From the NCBI GenBank assembly GCA_963716865.1, contig CAVQUF010000001.1, forward strand, positions 494,328 through 558,327: DNA of 64,000 nucleotides. The letters run 5' to 3'. This stretch comes from AC-32 sp963716865. Lineage in GTDB: Bacteria; Actinomycetota; Thermoleophilia; Gaiellales; Gaiellaceae. The translations under genes were made by a program, and so were the position numbers. The notes under the pieces are model-generated. The model was not told the DNA's origin and made no database searches. It saw only the letters and a list, made by a program, of their open reading frames with translations. Of the stretch, positions 52,600 to 62,316 are shown piece by piece. Within the stretch, counting starts at the first letter, position 1, and each line of letters opens with the position of its first letter.

Positions 52600-53611
52600 T
52601 GAGCCTGTTCGGCAAGCGACGCGGCGGGGGAACGGGATTGCCCGTCGAGGGCCACCTGCCCGGGTTCGACGGAGCGACCGGCTGGCTCAACTCGCCGCCG
52701 CTCACGGCCGAGCGGACCTGCGCGGGAAGGTCGTCCTCGTCGACTTCTGGACGTACACCTGCATCAACTGGCTCCGAACGCTCGGCTACGTCCGCGCGTG
52801 GTGGGAGAAGTACGAGGATCGCGGTCTCGTGGTGGTCGGCGTCCACACACCCGAGTTCCCGTTCGAGCGCGACGTCGACAACGTCCGCTGGGCCGCCAAG
52901 GACATGGCCGTCGAGTATCCGATCGCGCTCGACAGCGACTACGCGGTCTGGCGCGCGTTCAGCAACAACTACTGGCCGGCCGTGTACATCGCGGACGCGG
53001 AGGGGCGGATCCGGCACCACCACTTCGGCGAGGGCGCCTACGAGGAGTGCGAGCGCGTGATCCAGATGCTGCTCGGGGAGGCCGGCCGAAGTCGACGTCG
53101 GCTGACGACCTGGTCTCCGTCGTCCCCGACGGCTTCGAGGCTCAGGCCGACTGGGCGACCCTCGGTTCGCCGGAGACCTATCTCGGCTACGAGCAGACCC
53201 AGAACTTCGCATCTGCCGGGCGGCGCCGAATTCGACGTACCTCGCAGCTACGTCGTGCCGGATCCGTTGGAGCTCAACCAGTGGGCTCTCTCGGGGGACT
53301 GGACAGTCGCGAGGGGGGCGAGCGTCTCGAACGCAGCCGACGGGCGGATCGCGTTCCGCTTCCACGCCCGCGACGTCAATCTCGTGATGGGACCGCCCGC
53401 GCGAGGAGCGTCTGTGCCCTTCCGCGTGCTCGTCGACGGGCAGGCTCCGGGCGCCTCTCACGGCCTCGACGTCGACGAGGACGGCTCCGGAACCGTGGCC
53501 CAGCAGCGGCTCCATCAGCTCGTTCGCCAGCAGGGGTCGATCGAAGACCGCACGTTCGAGATCGCGTTCCTCGCCCCGGGCGCCGAGGCGTACTGCTTCA
53601 CGTTCGGCTAG
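52599..53611 (+). pseudogene. DipZ-type thioredoxin-like protein, frameshifted
   Basis: GTG 52599 opens LFGKRRGGGTGLPVEG. The redoxin domain (VVLVDFWTYTCINWLRTLGYVRAWWEKYEDRGLVVVGVHTPEF) and a C-terminal carbohydrate-binding-like beta domain (QWALSGDWTVARGASVSNAADGRIAFRFHARDVNLVM) follow, as in DipZ/CDC-type proteins. The active site reads CINW where the family has CINC. Indels at about 52725, 53090 and 53220 are required. It would be extracytoplasmic or cytosolic disulfide reductase/peroxiredoxin-like. Confidence 0.7.
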
Positions 53612-53614
53612 GCC

Positions 53615-54298
53615 TTACGCGCAGCCCTGGGTCACGACCGACGTCGGCACGCCGGTCGCTCGGTGGCCGTTCCGGTCGTAGTTGACGATTGTGTAGCGGT
53701 AGGCCGTGCACGGAAGCGGAGCTGCGTCGCGGTAGGTGGCCGCCGAGCCTCGGTAGACGACCACTCCGTGCTTGCCCGTGGCGGGTGTCCGTACGACGAC
53801 GACATGGTCGGAGTTGGAGGGCCGCTCCCAGACAAGTGTCACCCCAGGCGTGTCGACGCTCGCCGCGACGCCGAGGACGTTCGCCGCCCAGATCCTCCGG
53901 GCCGCCCGCTGTTCGGTGCTCTTCGACGCGCGGGGCCGCCGGTCGATCCTGGGTGGTCGGAGCGGCGCGGTGGCCACCGAGTTCGCCTGAGCCTCGAGCC
54001 GCACCTCCGGCGCTGCAGCTCGTTTCTCGCCGAGCAGACCGCCCGCCACGGCGCCTACCACGAAGACGAGCCCCGCGAGCACGACCGTTCGGAGCCAGCG
54101 CCGCCTCCGACGGGGAGGCTCGGCGGCGACCACGGCCGTCGCGACGGCCACCCTGGGTCGAGGAGCGAGGACGTCGCCGGGATCGGGTAGCAGCCTTCGT
54201 GCTCGCTCGGCGAGCTCCGGGTCGACCAGAGCGAGCTCCGGGCTGACCGGCTCGAGCTCTGCTCCGAGCCAGCGGCCGTCGTCTGGGGCCGGGTGCAT
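53615..54298 (-). CDS. Single-pass membrane protein with Fn3-like C-terminal domain
   Basis: A 227-residue protein. The acidic cytoplasmic N-terminus (ELEPVSPELALVDPELAERAR) is followed by an Arg-rich stop, a membrane helix (TVVLAGLVFVVGAVAGGLLG), a linker and a beta domain (GVTLVWERPSNSDHVVVVRTP to AYRYTIVNYDRNGHRATG) that looks fibronectin III-like. Start ATG 54298. It may be an anti-sigma-like or envelope protein; no partner is adjacent. Confidence 0.6.
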   Translation of the reverse strand: MHPAPDDGRWLGAELEPVSPELALVDPELAERARRLLPDPGDVLAPRPRVAVATAVVAAEPPRRRRRWLRTVVLAGLVFVVGAVAGGLLGEKRAAAPEVRLEAQANSVATAPLRPPRIDRRPRASKSTEQRAARRIWAANVLGVAASVDTPGVTLVWERPSNSDHVVVVRTPATGKHGVVVYRGSAATYRDAAPLPCTAYRYTIVNYDRNGHRATGVPTSVVTQGCA

Positions 54299-54555
54299 CC
54301 GGACAGTCTTACAGCCGCTCCGGCGAGCCGCCGCTGACGGACTCGGGCCGAATTTTCCCCTCTTTGCGGGAGATTCGGCCCATTTCGGCCCGAAATTTGC
54401 AGGAGATAGCCGATCGATGCGGTAGAAAGCCGCGTTCAACCCAAACTAGAGGCGAACTGGCGGTAGGGGTCACTTCCTGCCAGATGTCGCGCTAGGGGAC
54501 ATCCCGTTTTGCGCGGGGCGTGGCCGCCGCCGGTTCCGTCCAGAAATGGAGGGAC

Positions 54556-56445
54556 ATGAGGATGCCGCCCATTTTCGGTGCAAGCCCAGGGATTGAAGGT
54601 CGAACTCGGATTGCGGGGGGTTCGTGGTGGGGGGTGGCGCGGCTACGCCGGCACCTCCCGTTCCTTGTGCTTGCGCTGGTTTTGGGAGTCGCCGTCTCAG
54701 GAGGGGCGGGACGGGCACACAGCGCCCTGCCCTCGGGCGGCGCGGTTGTCACGGCTACCGCATTCGGCTCGAGCCTCACCGTTCCACGGCCGTCGACGAC
54801 GGCCAGCGGCGACGTCCTCGTCGCCTCCTTCCATGCCCGTCTCTCGGGCAACGCCACGATCACTGCGCCGAGCGGCTGGACGCTGATCAGGCGGGACAGC
54901 AACGCGCCCGACTACCGCTCGCTCACGCAGGCGCTCTACTACAAGGTCGCCGGATCGTCGGAGCCGTCGAGCTACCGCTGGTCATGGTCGTCGACCTCGA
55001 CGGCCGCAGGGGCGATCCTCGACTTCAAGGGCCTCGACCGGTCGAACCCCGTGGACTCGCACAGCGGTGCGTTCGCCAACAGCACCGTTGCGTCGGCGCC
55101 GTCGCTGCGGACGACCAGGGCGAGCGACGTCGTCGTCGGCTTCTTCGATGTCGCCTCGAGCTCGCGCCTGCGATCGTCTTCCGGCCTGACACCGGAGTTC
55201 GGCGTGCGCTGGACGAGCAACTACTGGGGCCTCGGCGCGGCAGGCGCCGCCTACATCCAGACGAGCCCGGGAGCAACAGGCACGAAGACGGCCTGGATGT
55301 CCGGACGCGCGAGTAGCGCAATCGGCCAGCTCCTGGCCCTTCGCACGGCGTCTTCGCCACCGAATCAATCGCCTGCTCCCGCTCCGCCTCCTCCGCCGCC
55401 GCCACCTCCGCCGCCGCCACCTCCCCCACCGCCTCCTCCGCCTCCCCCACCGCCTCCGCCGCCACCTCCTCCGCCCCCACCTCCTCCGCCGCCACCTCCT
55501 CCGCCGCCGCCACCCCCGCCCGCAGGCCCAGCGTCGGCGGGCAGCGCGAACCTCTGGGTCGGTCCAGCCGGAGGCTCCTGCACACGCCAGGGAACGCCTA
55601 GCGCGTATGTCGCCGCTCAGTCATGCGCGAGCTTCGCCGCGGCGTACACCGCTGCAGCTTCAGGCGACGTCGTCGGCGTCACGGGCACACTCGGACCGCA
55701 GCTCTTCGCCGGCGAGGTACGGCGCGACGCAGTCCGGAGGCACGAAAGCGATGACGTTCAGCGGGCAACCCGGGAACGTCGTCAGGCAGCTGCACTCGGG
55801 CTCGCCCAACCTCACCTACGACGGGATCAACGTGGACTGCGGGGGCGCGAGACGTCCGACCAGCCGTGCTTCGAGAACGGCGGAGACGACGGCGACAGCT
55901 TCGTCAACGGCCAAGGATCGGAAACGTGACCGACGAAAAGGGCGCGCATGATCGACGGCTCGAAGCTTCCGGTTCGACAACGTGCGTCTTCCACGACGTG
56001 CTCGTCCAGGACGGCGGGCGTGCACAACGAGTGCGTCTACGCGAACTGGTCACGCCCGGGATGGTTGATTCGCAACTCGACGTTCACGAACTGCGCAACG
56101 ATGGATCTCTTCGTTCGGACCAGTTGCACCTGGTGTTCGCCAGTGCCCTCTGCGTACGGAAACGTGACACTCGAGGGCAATACCTTCAACCGCTCGCACC
56201 TGCGATGGCTGGCTCGGGCGTTCACCGCGGGCTCGCACGTGCTCTGGCCGCGTCGCGAGACGTCGCCGCAGCCGGGCAAGCACGGCAGCGATGAACGGCT
56301 GGACGATCCGCAACAACTTCTTCGAGCCTGGTCGGGTCGACCGGCGTTGGATCGTCCGTCGTCTGCGGGAACACCGGGTGCCAAGCCCCGCAAGTTACAG
56401 GAGGCCCTGCTAGACGCCGCAGCTGCGTCTCGCAAGACCTGCAAC
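54556..56445 (+). pseudogene. Secreted protein: beta domain, polyproline tract, right-handed beta-helix (frameshifted)
   Basis: ATG 54556 (GGAGGGA site) opens a leader (FLVLALVLGVAVSGG). A beta domain of about 230 residues follows, then a tract of about 50 consecutive prolines (55378-55530). A Cys-containing region and parallel beta-helix coils come after (NVVRQLHSGSPNLTYDGINVDC, GWLIRNSTFTNC, NVTLEGNTFNRSHL). After 55710 the coils lie in at least three frames, so several indels occur. It is probably a large exported polysaccharide-binding or lyase-like protein. Confidence 0.6.
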
Positions 56446-56507
56446 GAGGCGCAGCTTCCCGCGCTAAGACCGAACCCGTGCCAGGGACGTGGGGTACCGT
56501 TGCCGCG

Positions 56508-58434
56508 ATGGCAGGCTCGCTCGAGCTCGCGCACAAGGCTTCGGAGCGCCACGCCTGGCGCGAGGCCTACGACGCCTACTCGGATGCCGATGAGCTCGAG
56601 CTAACCCCGGTCGACCTGGAGGGCTTCGCCGACTCGGCCTGGTGGACCGGAAAGCTCGACAAGGCGATCGGCCTGCGCGAGCGCTCGTACGCGGGGTTCT
56701 CCGCCGCCGGCGACAAGCTCGGCGCCGGCCGCCTGGCGCTGACGCTCTCGTGGGATCACATGAACCGCGGCGCGTTCGCGGTCTCGCGCGGCTGGTTCGC
56801 GAACGCGGAGCGCCTCCTGGACGGGCTGCCCGAGAGCGCCGAGCACGGCCGCCTCGCGCTCTCGCGGGGAATCGGCATTCTCCTCGCGGAGGGGGACATG
56901 GCACGCGCGCTCCCGGAGCTGGAGCGGGCCTACGAGATCGCGGTGCGCGCGGGCGACCGGGACACGCAGGTCCTCGCGCTCGTCGGCAGAGGCAAGGCGT
57001 TCGTGCAGCGCGGCGACGTCGAGGAGGGGCTCGCGATCCTCGACGAGGCGAGCACGTCCGCCGTGTCCGGAGAGCTGCGCCCGTTCGCGACCGGGATCGT
57101 CTACTGCGTCACGATCTCGTCGTGCCAGGACGTCGGCGACTTCCGCAGGGCCGCCGAGTGGACGGAGGCGGCCAACCGCTGGTGCGACCAGGAGGGCATG
57201 AACGGGTTCCCCGGCGCATGTCGGATCCACCGCGCCGAGATCATGCGGCTGCGCGGCGACTGGTCGCAGGCCGAGAAGACCGCCCTCTCCGCCTGTGAGG
57301 AGCTCCACGACTTCGACCGCATCATCACCGCCGGCGGCTACTACGAGATCGGCGAGATCCGCCGCCGCCGGGGTGAGTTCGCGGCCGCGCACGACGCCTT
57401 CCGGACCGCCGACGAGCTCGGTCGGCAGCCTCAGCCCGGGCTGGCGCTCCTCCAGCTCGCCGAGGGGAACGTCGACGGCGCCGTGGCGGGGATCACGCGC
57501 GCGCTCGCGAGAGTTCCAGGACCCGCTGCGGCGCGTGCGCGCGCTCCCGGCTCACGTCGAGATCGCCCTCGCGGCGGCGGAGCTCGACTCGGCCCGCGCC
57601 GCCGCCCAGGAGCTCGAGCAGATCGTCGACTCGTACAAGATCGGCGACCGGCGCACGCCGGCGTTCGACGCGGCCGTCCACTTCGCCTTCGGCCAGATCG
57701 CCCTCTTCGAGAAGGACTGGGACTCGGCCTCACGCGACCTCCGGCTCGCGCGGGACGAATGGCAGGAGGTCGGAGCGCCGTACGAGACGGCGCAGGCGCG
57801 GATGCTGCTCGGGATCGTCTTCCGCCACCAGGGCGACGACCACGGCGCGACGACCGAGCTGCAGTCGGCCCTCGCGACGTTCGAGCGCCTCGGGGCGAAG
57901 CTCGACGAGGAGCGCGCCAAGGAGCTGCTCGGGCGCGTCGAGGGGCACCGCACGTTCCTCTTCACCGACATCGTCGACTCGACGAAGCTGGTCGAGACCC
58001 TCGGCGACGAGAAGTGGCGCAAGCTCCTGGCGCTCCACGACGAGCTCGTGCGCGCGCGGATCGTCGAGAGCGGCGGCGAGGTGATCAAGCAGACCGGAGA
58101 CGGGTTCTTCGCCTCGTTCGTCGACCCGGCCGTCGCCATCGACGCGGCGGTCGCGATCCAGCGCGCGCTCGAGTCGGAGGCCGCGGCGCCCCACGTCAGG
58201 ATCGGCGCCCACGCGGGAGGCGCGTTCAAGACGGGAACGAACCTCACCGACTACGGCGGCCAGAGCGTGCACATCGCGGCGCGCATCGGTGCGGCCGCCG
58301 GCGCGGGCGAGATCCTCGTCAGCCGCGAGACGCTCGACGGAGTCGGGACCGCGTTCCAGGTCTCGGAGCCGCGCGCCGCGTCGCTGAAGGGCTTCGAGGA
58401 ACCCATCGACGTCGTCTCCGTCGACTGGCGCTAG
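56508..58434 (+). pseudogene. TPR-repeat adenylate/guanylate cyclase (class III), one frameshift
   Basis: ATG 56508 begins about 350 residues of TPR-like helical repeats (RAYEIAVRAGDRDTQVLAL, RRRGEFAAAHDAFRTADELG). Near 57505 the frame changes, the repeats continue, and a C-terminal cyclase domain follows: HRTFLFTDIVDSTKLVETLGDEKW, VIKQTGDGFFASFVD, GGQSVHIAARIGAAAGAGEILVS. The metal-binding Asp residues are kept. It would make cAMP in response to a protein or ligand sensed by the repeats. One base change in a GCGCGCG run would restore the frame. Confidence 0.78.
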
Positions 58435-59078
58435 GAGAGGAACCGCTCGACGAGAGCGGCGTCGACGCGCGGGGCGATCTCGTCGGCCTCGGCCAGGCGC
58501 TCCACCGGCACCGTCCCGAGGACGGCGACGCAGTACAGCCCGGCCGCCTTCGCCGCTGCGACTCCGGGCGGCGCGTCCTCGATCGCGACCGCCTCGCCGC
58601 TCGGAACGCCGAGCAGCTCCAGCGCGCGAAGGTAGCCCTCGGGATCGGGCTTGCCGTGCGTGACGCTCTCGGCCGACACGATCAGGTCGAAGACGTCGAC
58701 CTCGGCCGCGCGCGTGACCGCCTCGACCTCGAAGCGCGCAGCTCCCGACACCACGGCGAGGCGCGCGCGGCCGTCGACGGCGAGCAGGGCCTCGCGCACG
58801 TGCGCGGGAACCGTCGAGCCGTCGCCGATCCGCTCGAGGAAGAGCCGCACCCGGCCCTCGAGGATCTCCGCGGCCGCCGGATGGTCCGGCCCGAGCCAGC
58901 GCGCGACGATCTCGGGGTCCGAGAACCCCGCCAGCTCGGCGAAGTACTCCTCCTCGGTGAGCGGCTTCCCGTGCTCCGCGAACAGCTCGCGGTAGATCTG
59001 GCACTGGACGCGCTCGTCGTCGGAGAGCGTGCCGTTGAAATCGAAGAGGAACGCCTGCACGCGTCTAGGATCGCGCAT
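58431..59078 (-). CDS. HAD-superfamily phosphatase (beta-phosphoglucomutase-like)
   Basis: A 215-residue HAD enzyme with a helical cap. Motif I is DFNGT, where the second Asp of DxDGT is replaced by Asn (residue 15). Motif II is VVSGA, Lys lies in THGKPDPEGY, and motif IV is AIEDAPPG. The Asn is seen in other FNGTL actinobacterial HADs, so it may be tolerated. Its ATG (59078-59076) shares bases with the ATG of the divergent kinase. The 3' end overlaps the cyclase gene by 4 bp. Confidence 0.82.
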   Translation of the reverse strand: MRDPRRVQAFLFDFNGTLSDDERVQCQIYRELFAEHGKPLTEEEYFAELAGFSDPEIVARWLGPDHPAAAEILEGRVRLFLERIGDGSTVPAHVREALLAVDGRARLAVVSGAARFEVEAVTRAAEVDVFDLIVSAESVTHGKPDPEGYLRALELLGVPSGEAVAIEDAPPGVAAAKAAGLYCVAVLGTVPVERLAEADEIAPRVDAALVERFLS

Positions 59079-59910
59079 GCGCGTCGAGCAGGCGGTGGAG
59101 CGGCTCTGGCCGGGACGGCCCGTTGAGGTGGAGCCGCTCGGCGGCGGGATCACCAACCACAACTTCAAGGTCTCGGTCGGCGGAGAGACCCTCGTCCTGC
59201 GGATCGGCGGCAAGGACACGGAGCTGCTCGGCATCGACCGCGAGCACGAGCACGAGGCCGCCGTCCTCGCGGCGGAGCTCGGCATCGGCCCCGACGTCGC
59301 AGAGTTCGCCGACGGCCTGCTCGTCACCCGCTTCGTCCCGGGCGAGGTGGGCCGGGCCGACCCGGCGACGGTCGGCGGCCTGCTCCGGCGGCTGCACGGA
59401 GCCGGGCCGATCTCCAGCCGCTTCGACTCCTTTCGCGTCGTCGAGACCTATGCGGCGACGGCAGCCGAGCACGGAGTCGCCGTCCCCGCCGCATACAAGC
59501 GGGCACACGAGCTCGCCGCGAGGATCGAGGCCCGGCGCGAGAGCGCGCCGCTCGTCATGTGCCACAACGATCTCCTGGCGGCGAACTTCATCGACGACGG
59601 CAAGCGGCTCTGGATCGTGGACTGGGAGTACGCGGGAATGGGCGACCCGTTCTTCGACCTGGCGAATTTCTCGGTCAATAACGGCCTCGACGAGGAGGGC
59701 GTGCGCGCGCTCCTCGACGCGTACGGCTCGACGGATGCACGCGCGTTGGCGCTGATGCGCTTCATGTCCGACTTCCGCGAGGCGATGTGGGGCGTCGTCC
59801 AGCAGGCGATCTCCGAGCTCGACTTCGACTTCGTCGCCTACGCGGACGAGCACTTCGAGCGCCTCGAGCACACGGCCGCCGAGCCGCGCTTCCAGGAGGC
59901 GCTCGCGTGA
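59077..59910 (+). CDS. Choline/ethanolamine-kinase-like (APH family) kinase
   Basis: A 277-residue protein of the aminoglycoside/choline kinase fold. The P-loop-like start is LGGGITNHNFKV (about 21-32), the catalytic loop CHNDLLAANFI (about 167), and metal-binding IVDWEYAGMGDPFFDLANF. Choline/ethanolamine kinase is the likeliest function by the DWEYAG pattern, and it fits the methylated-amine genes that follow. GTGA overlap with the next gene shows coupling. There is no room for a ribosome-binding site shared with the divergent HAD gene. Confidence 0.82.
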   Translation: MRVEQAVERLWPGRPVEVEPLGGGITNHNFKVSVGGETLVLRIGGKDTELLGIDREHEHEAAVLAAELGIGPDVAEFADGLLVTRFVPGEVGRADPATVGGLLRRLHGAGPISSRFDSFRVVETYAATAAEHGVAVPAAYKRAHELAARIEARRESAPLVMCHNDLLAANFIDDGKRLWIVDWEYAGMGDPFFDLANFSVNNGLDEEGVRALLDAYGSTDARALALMRFMSDFREAMWGVVQQAISELDFDFVAYADEHFERLEHTAAEPRFQEALA

Positions 59911-62312
59911 GGGACCGGGCACGGGCGGTCGTGATCGGCGGCGGCGTGGGCGGCTGCTCGATCGCCTACTGGCTGACGAAGCTCGGCTGGGACGACGTCG
60001 TGCTTTGCGAGCGCGCCGATCTCACCAGCGGCTCGACGTTCCATTCGGCCGGCCTCGTGGGCCAGCTGCGCGGCTCGCTCTCGCTGACGCGGATGATGAT
60101 GGCCTCGGTCGAGCTGTACCGGTCGCTCGGCGACGAGGTCGGCCTGGAGACGGGCTGGCACGAGGTCGGCTCCCTGCGTCTCGCCTCCTCCGAGGAGCGG
60201 ATGGAGGAGCTGCGCCGGCAGGCGGGCTGGGCGAAGACGTTCGGGCTGCCGCTCGACCTGATCTCGCCAGCGGAGGCGCAGGAGCTCTTCCCGCCGATGA
60301 CGACCGACGGCGTGCTCGGCGCCGCGTACCTCCCGACCGACGGCTACATCGACCCGAGCCAGCTCACGCTCGCGCTGGCGGAGGGCGCGCGGCGCGGCGG
60401 CGCCGAGATCGCCACACACACGCGCGTGACCGGCATCGGCACCGAGCGGGGCCGGGTCGTGGGCGTCGAGACCGACAAGGGCGCGATCGAGACCGAGGTC
60501 GTCGTGAACGCGGGCGGCATGTTCGCCGCAGAGCTCGGGCGACTGGCCGGAGTCACCGTCCCGGTGATCCCGATGGCGCACGAGTACCTGATCACGAAGC
60601 CGCACGGCGTGCCGCTCGATGTCCCGACGATGCGCGACCCGAGCCTGCTCGTCTATTTCCGCGGCGAGTCGGGAGGCCTGGTCATGGGCGGCTACGAGCG
60701 CCATCCAGCACCGTGGGGGCTCGACGGGATCCCGGCGGACTTCAACGGCCGGCTGCTCGCGGAGGACTGGGAGCGCTTCGAGGAGCTGATGACGAATGCG
60801 CTCGTCCGGGTGCCCGAGCTGGGCGAGGCCGAGGTGATCCGCCTCGTGAACGGGCCGGAGGCGTTCACCCCGGACGGCGAGTTCATCCTCGGGCCAACCG
60901 AACTGCGCGGCTTCTGGGTCGCGGCCGGCTTTTGCGCGCACGGGCTCGCGGGCGCGGGCGGCATGGGCAAGCTGGTCGCCGAGTGGATCGCCGAGGGTCT
61001 GCCGGGCCTCGACGTCTGGGAGATGGACTCGCGCCGCTTCGGCGCCCACTACGCAAGCCGCGAGTACACGCTCGCGCGGACACTCGAGATCTACTCGACC
61101 TACTACGACGTGAAGTACCCGGGCCACGAGCGCGAGGCGGGACGGCCGCTTCGCCTCTCGCCGACGTACGAGCGACTTGCCGAGCTCGGCGCCGCCTTCG
61201 GCGAGAAGTCCGGCTGGGAGCGCGCGAACTGGTTCGAGCCGAACGCGGCGGCGGGCGACGAGTCGCTCAGGCCGCGCGGCTGGGCCGGGCGGCTCTGGTC
61301 GCCCGCGATCGGCGCCGAGCACCGGGCATGCCGCGAGCACGCCGCGCTCTTCGACGAGACGAGCTTCGCCAAGATCGAGGTCTCGGGCGAAGGCGCCGCG
61401 GCCTTCCTCGAGCGGCTCTGCGACAACAAGGTGGCGCGCGAGGTCGGCCAGATCACCTATACGTCGATGCTGAACGAGCGCGGCGGGATCGAGTGCGACT
61501 TCACGGTCACACGGCTCGCCGAGGACCGCTTCCGGATCGTCACCGGCACCGCGTTCGGCCGCCACGACCTCGCGTGGATCCGCGAGCACGCGCCCGATGA
61601 CGGCTCGGTCCGCGTCGAGGACGTCACCTCGAAGCTCGCGTGCCTCGGGCTCTGGGGGCCGGCCTCGCGCGAGATCCTCCAGGAGGTGACGACCGACGAC
61701 CTCGCATTCGGGTACATGCGCGCGCGAGAGATCGCGGTCGGCCCGGTTCCCTGCCTGGCGCTGCGCGTGACCTACGTCGGCGAGCTCGGCTGGGAGCTGT
61801 ACTGCCCGACGGAGTTCGGCCTCCGACTGTGGGACACGATCTGGGAGGCCGGCCGCGACCGCGGTCTCGTCGCCGGCGGCTACAAGGCGATCGACTCGAT
61901 GCGGCTCGAGAAGGGCTACCGCGTGTGGGGTGCGGACATCACCCCCGACGACACGCCGTACGAGGCCGGTCTCGGGTTCGCGGTCAAGCTCGAGAAGGGC
62001 GAGTTCATCGGACGCGAGGCGCTGCTCGGGGCGCAGGAGCCCGAGCGCCGCCTCGCCTGCCTCGTGCTCGCGGATCCCCGCTCGGTTGCGCTCGGCTCGG
62101 AGCCCGTGCGAATCCAGGGCGATCTCGTCGGGCGCGTCACGAGCGGCGGCTACGGCTACACGGTCGAGCGCTCGATCGCCTACGCGTACATCCCGTCAGA
62201 GCACGCGAAGCCTGGCCAGCCCGTGGAGGTGGAGATCTTCGGAGAGTGGGTCTCGGGCGAGGTTGCCCCTGAGCCGCTCTTCGATCCTTCCGGAGAGCGG
62301 CTCAGGGACTGA
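59907..62312 (+). CDS. Dimethylglycine/sarcosine dehydrogenase-like enzyme (DAO + GcvT)
   Basis: An 801-residue enzyme. The N-terminal FAD domain has VVIGGGVGGCSIAYWL (9-24) and the DAO fold; FTPDGEFILGP and GFCAHGLAGAGGMG are family signatures. The C-terminal half is a GcvT-type folate domain (AALFDETSFAKIEVSGEGAAAFLERL; LGFAVKLEKGEFIGREAL). It would oxidatively demethylate dimethylglycine, sarcosine or a similar amine, passing the one-carbon unit to folate. GTG 59907 overlaps the kinase stop. Confidence 0.9.
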   Translation: MRDRARAVVIGGGVGGCSIAYWLTKLGWDDVVLCERADLTSGSTFHSAGLVGQLRGSLSLTRMMMASVELYRSLGDEVGLETGWHEVGSLRLASSEERMEELRRQAGWAKTFGLPLDLISPAEAQELFPPMTTDGVLGAAYLPTDGYIDPSQLTLALAEGARRGGAEIATHTRVTGIGTERGRVVGVETDKGAIETEVVVNAGGMFAAELGRLAGVTVPVIPMAHEYLITKPHGVPLDVPTMRDPSLLVYFRGESGGLVMGGYERHPAPWGLDGIPADFNGRLLAEDWERFEELMTNALVRVPELGEAEVIRLVNGPEAFTPDGEFILGPTELRGFWVAAGFCAHGLAGAGGMGKLVAEWIAEGLPGLDVWEMDSRRFGAHYASREYTLARTLEIYSTYYDVKYPGHEREAGRPLRLSPTYERLAELGAAFGEKSGWERANWFEPNAAAGDESLRPRGWAGRLWSPAIGAEHRACREHAALFDETSFAKIEVSGEGAAAFLERLCDNKVAREVGQITYTSMLNERGGIECDFTVTRLAEDRFRIVTGTAFGRHDLAWIREHAPDDGSVRVEDVTSKLACLGLWGPASREILQEVTTDDLAFGYMRAREIAVGPVPCLALRVTYVGELGWELYCPTEFGLRLWDTIWEAGRDRGLVAGGYKAIDSMRLEKGYRVWGADITPDDTPYEAGLGFAVKLEKGEFIGREALLGAQEPERRLACLVLADPRSVALGSEPVRIQGDLVGRVTSGGYGYTVERSIAYAYIPSEHAKPGQPVEVEIFGEWVSGEVAPEPLFDPSGERLRD

Positions 62313-62316
62313 ACCG

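Noticed and set aside
55365..55583. Minus-strand frame with a long polyglycine run
   Set aside because: It is the complement of the proline-codon tract in the exported protein.
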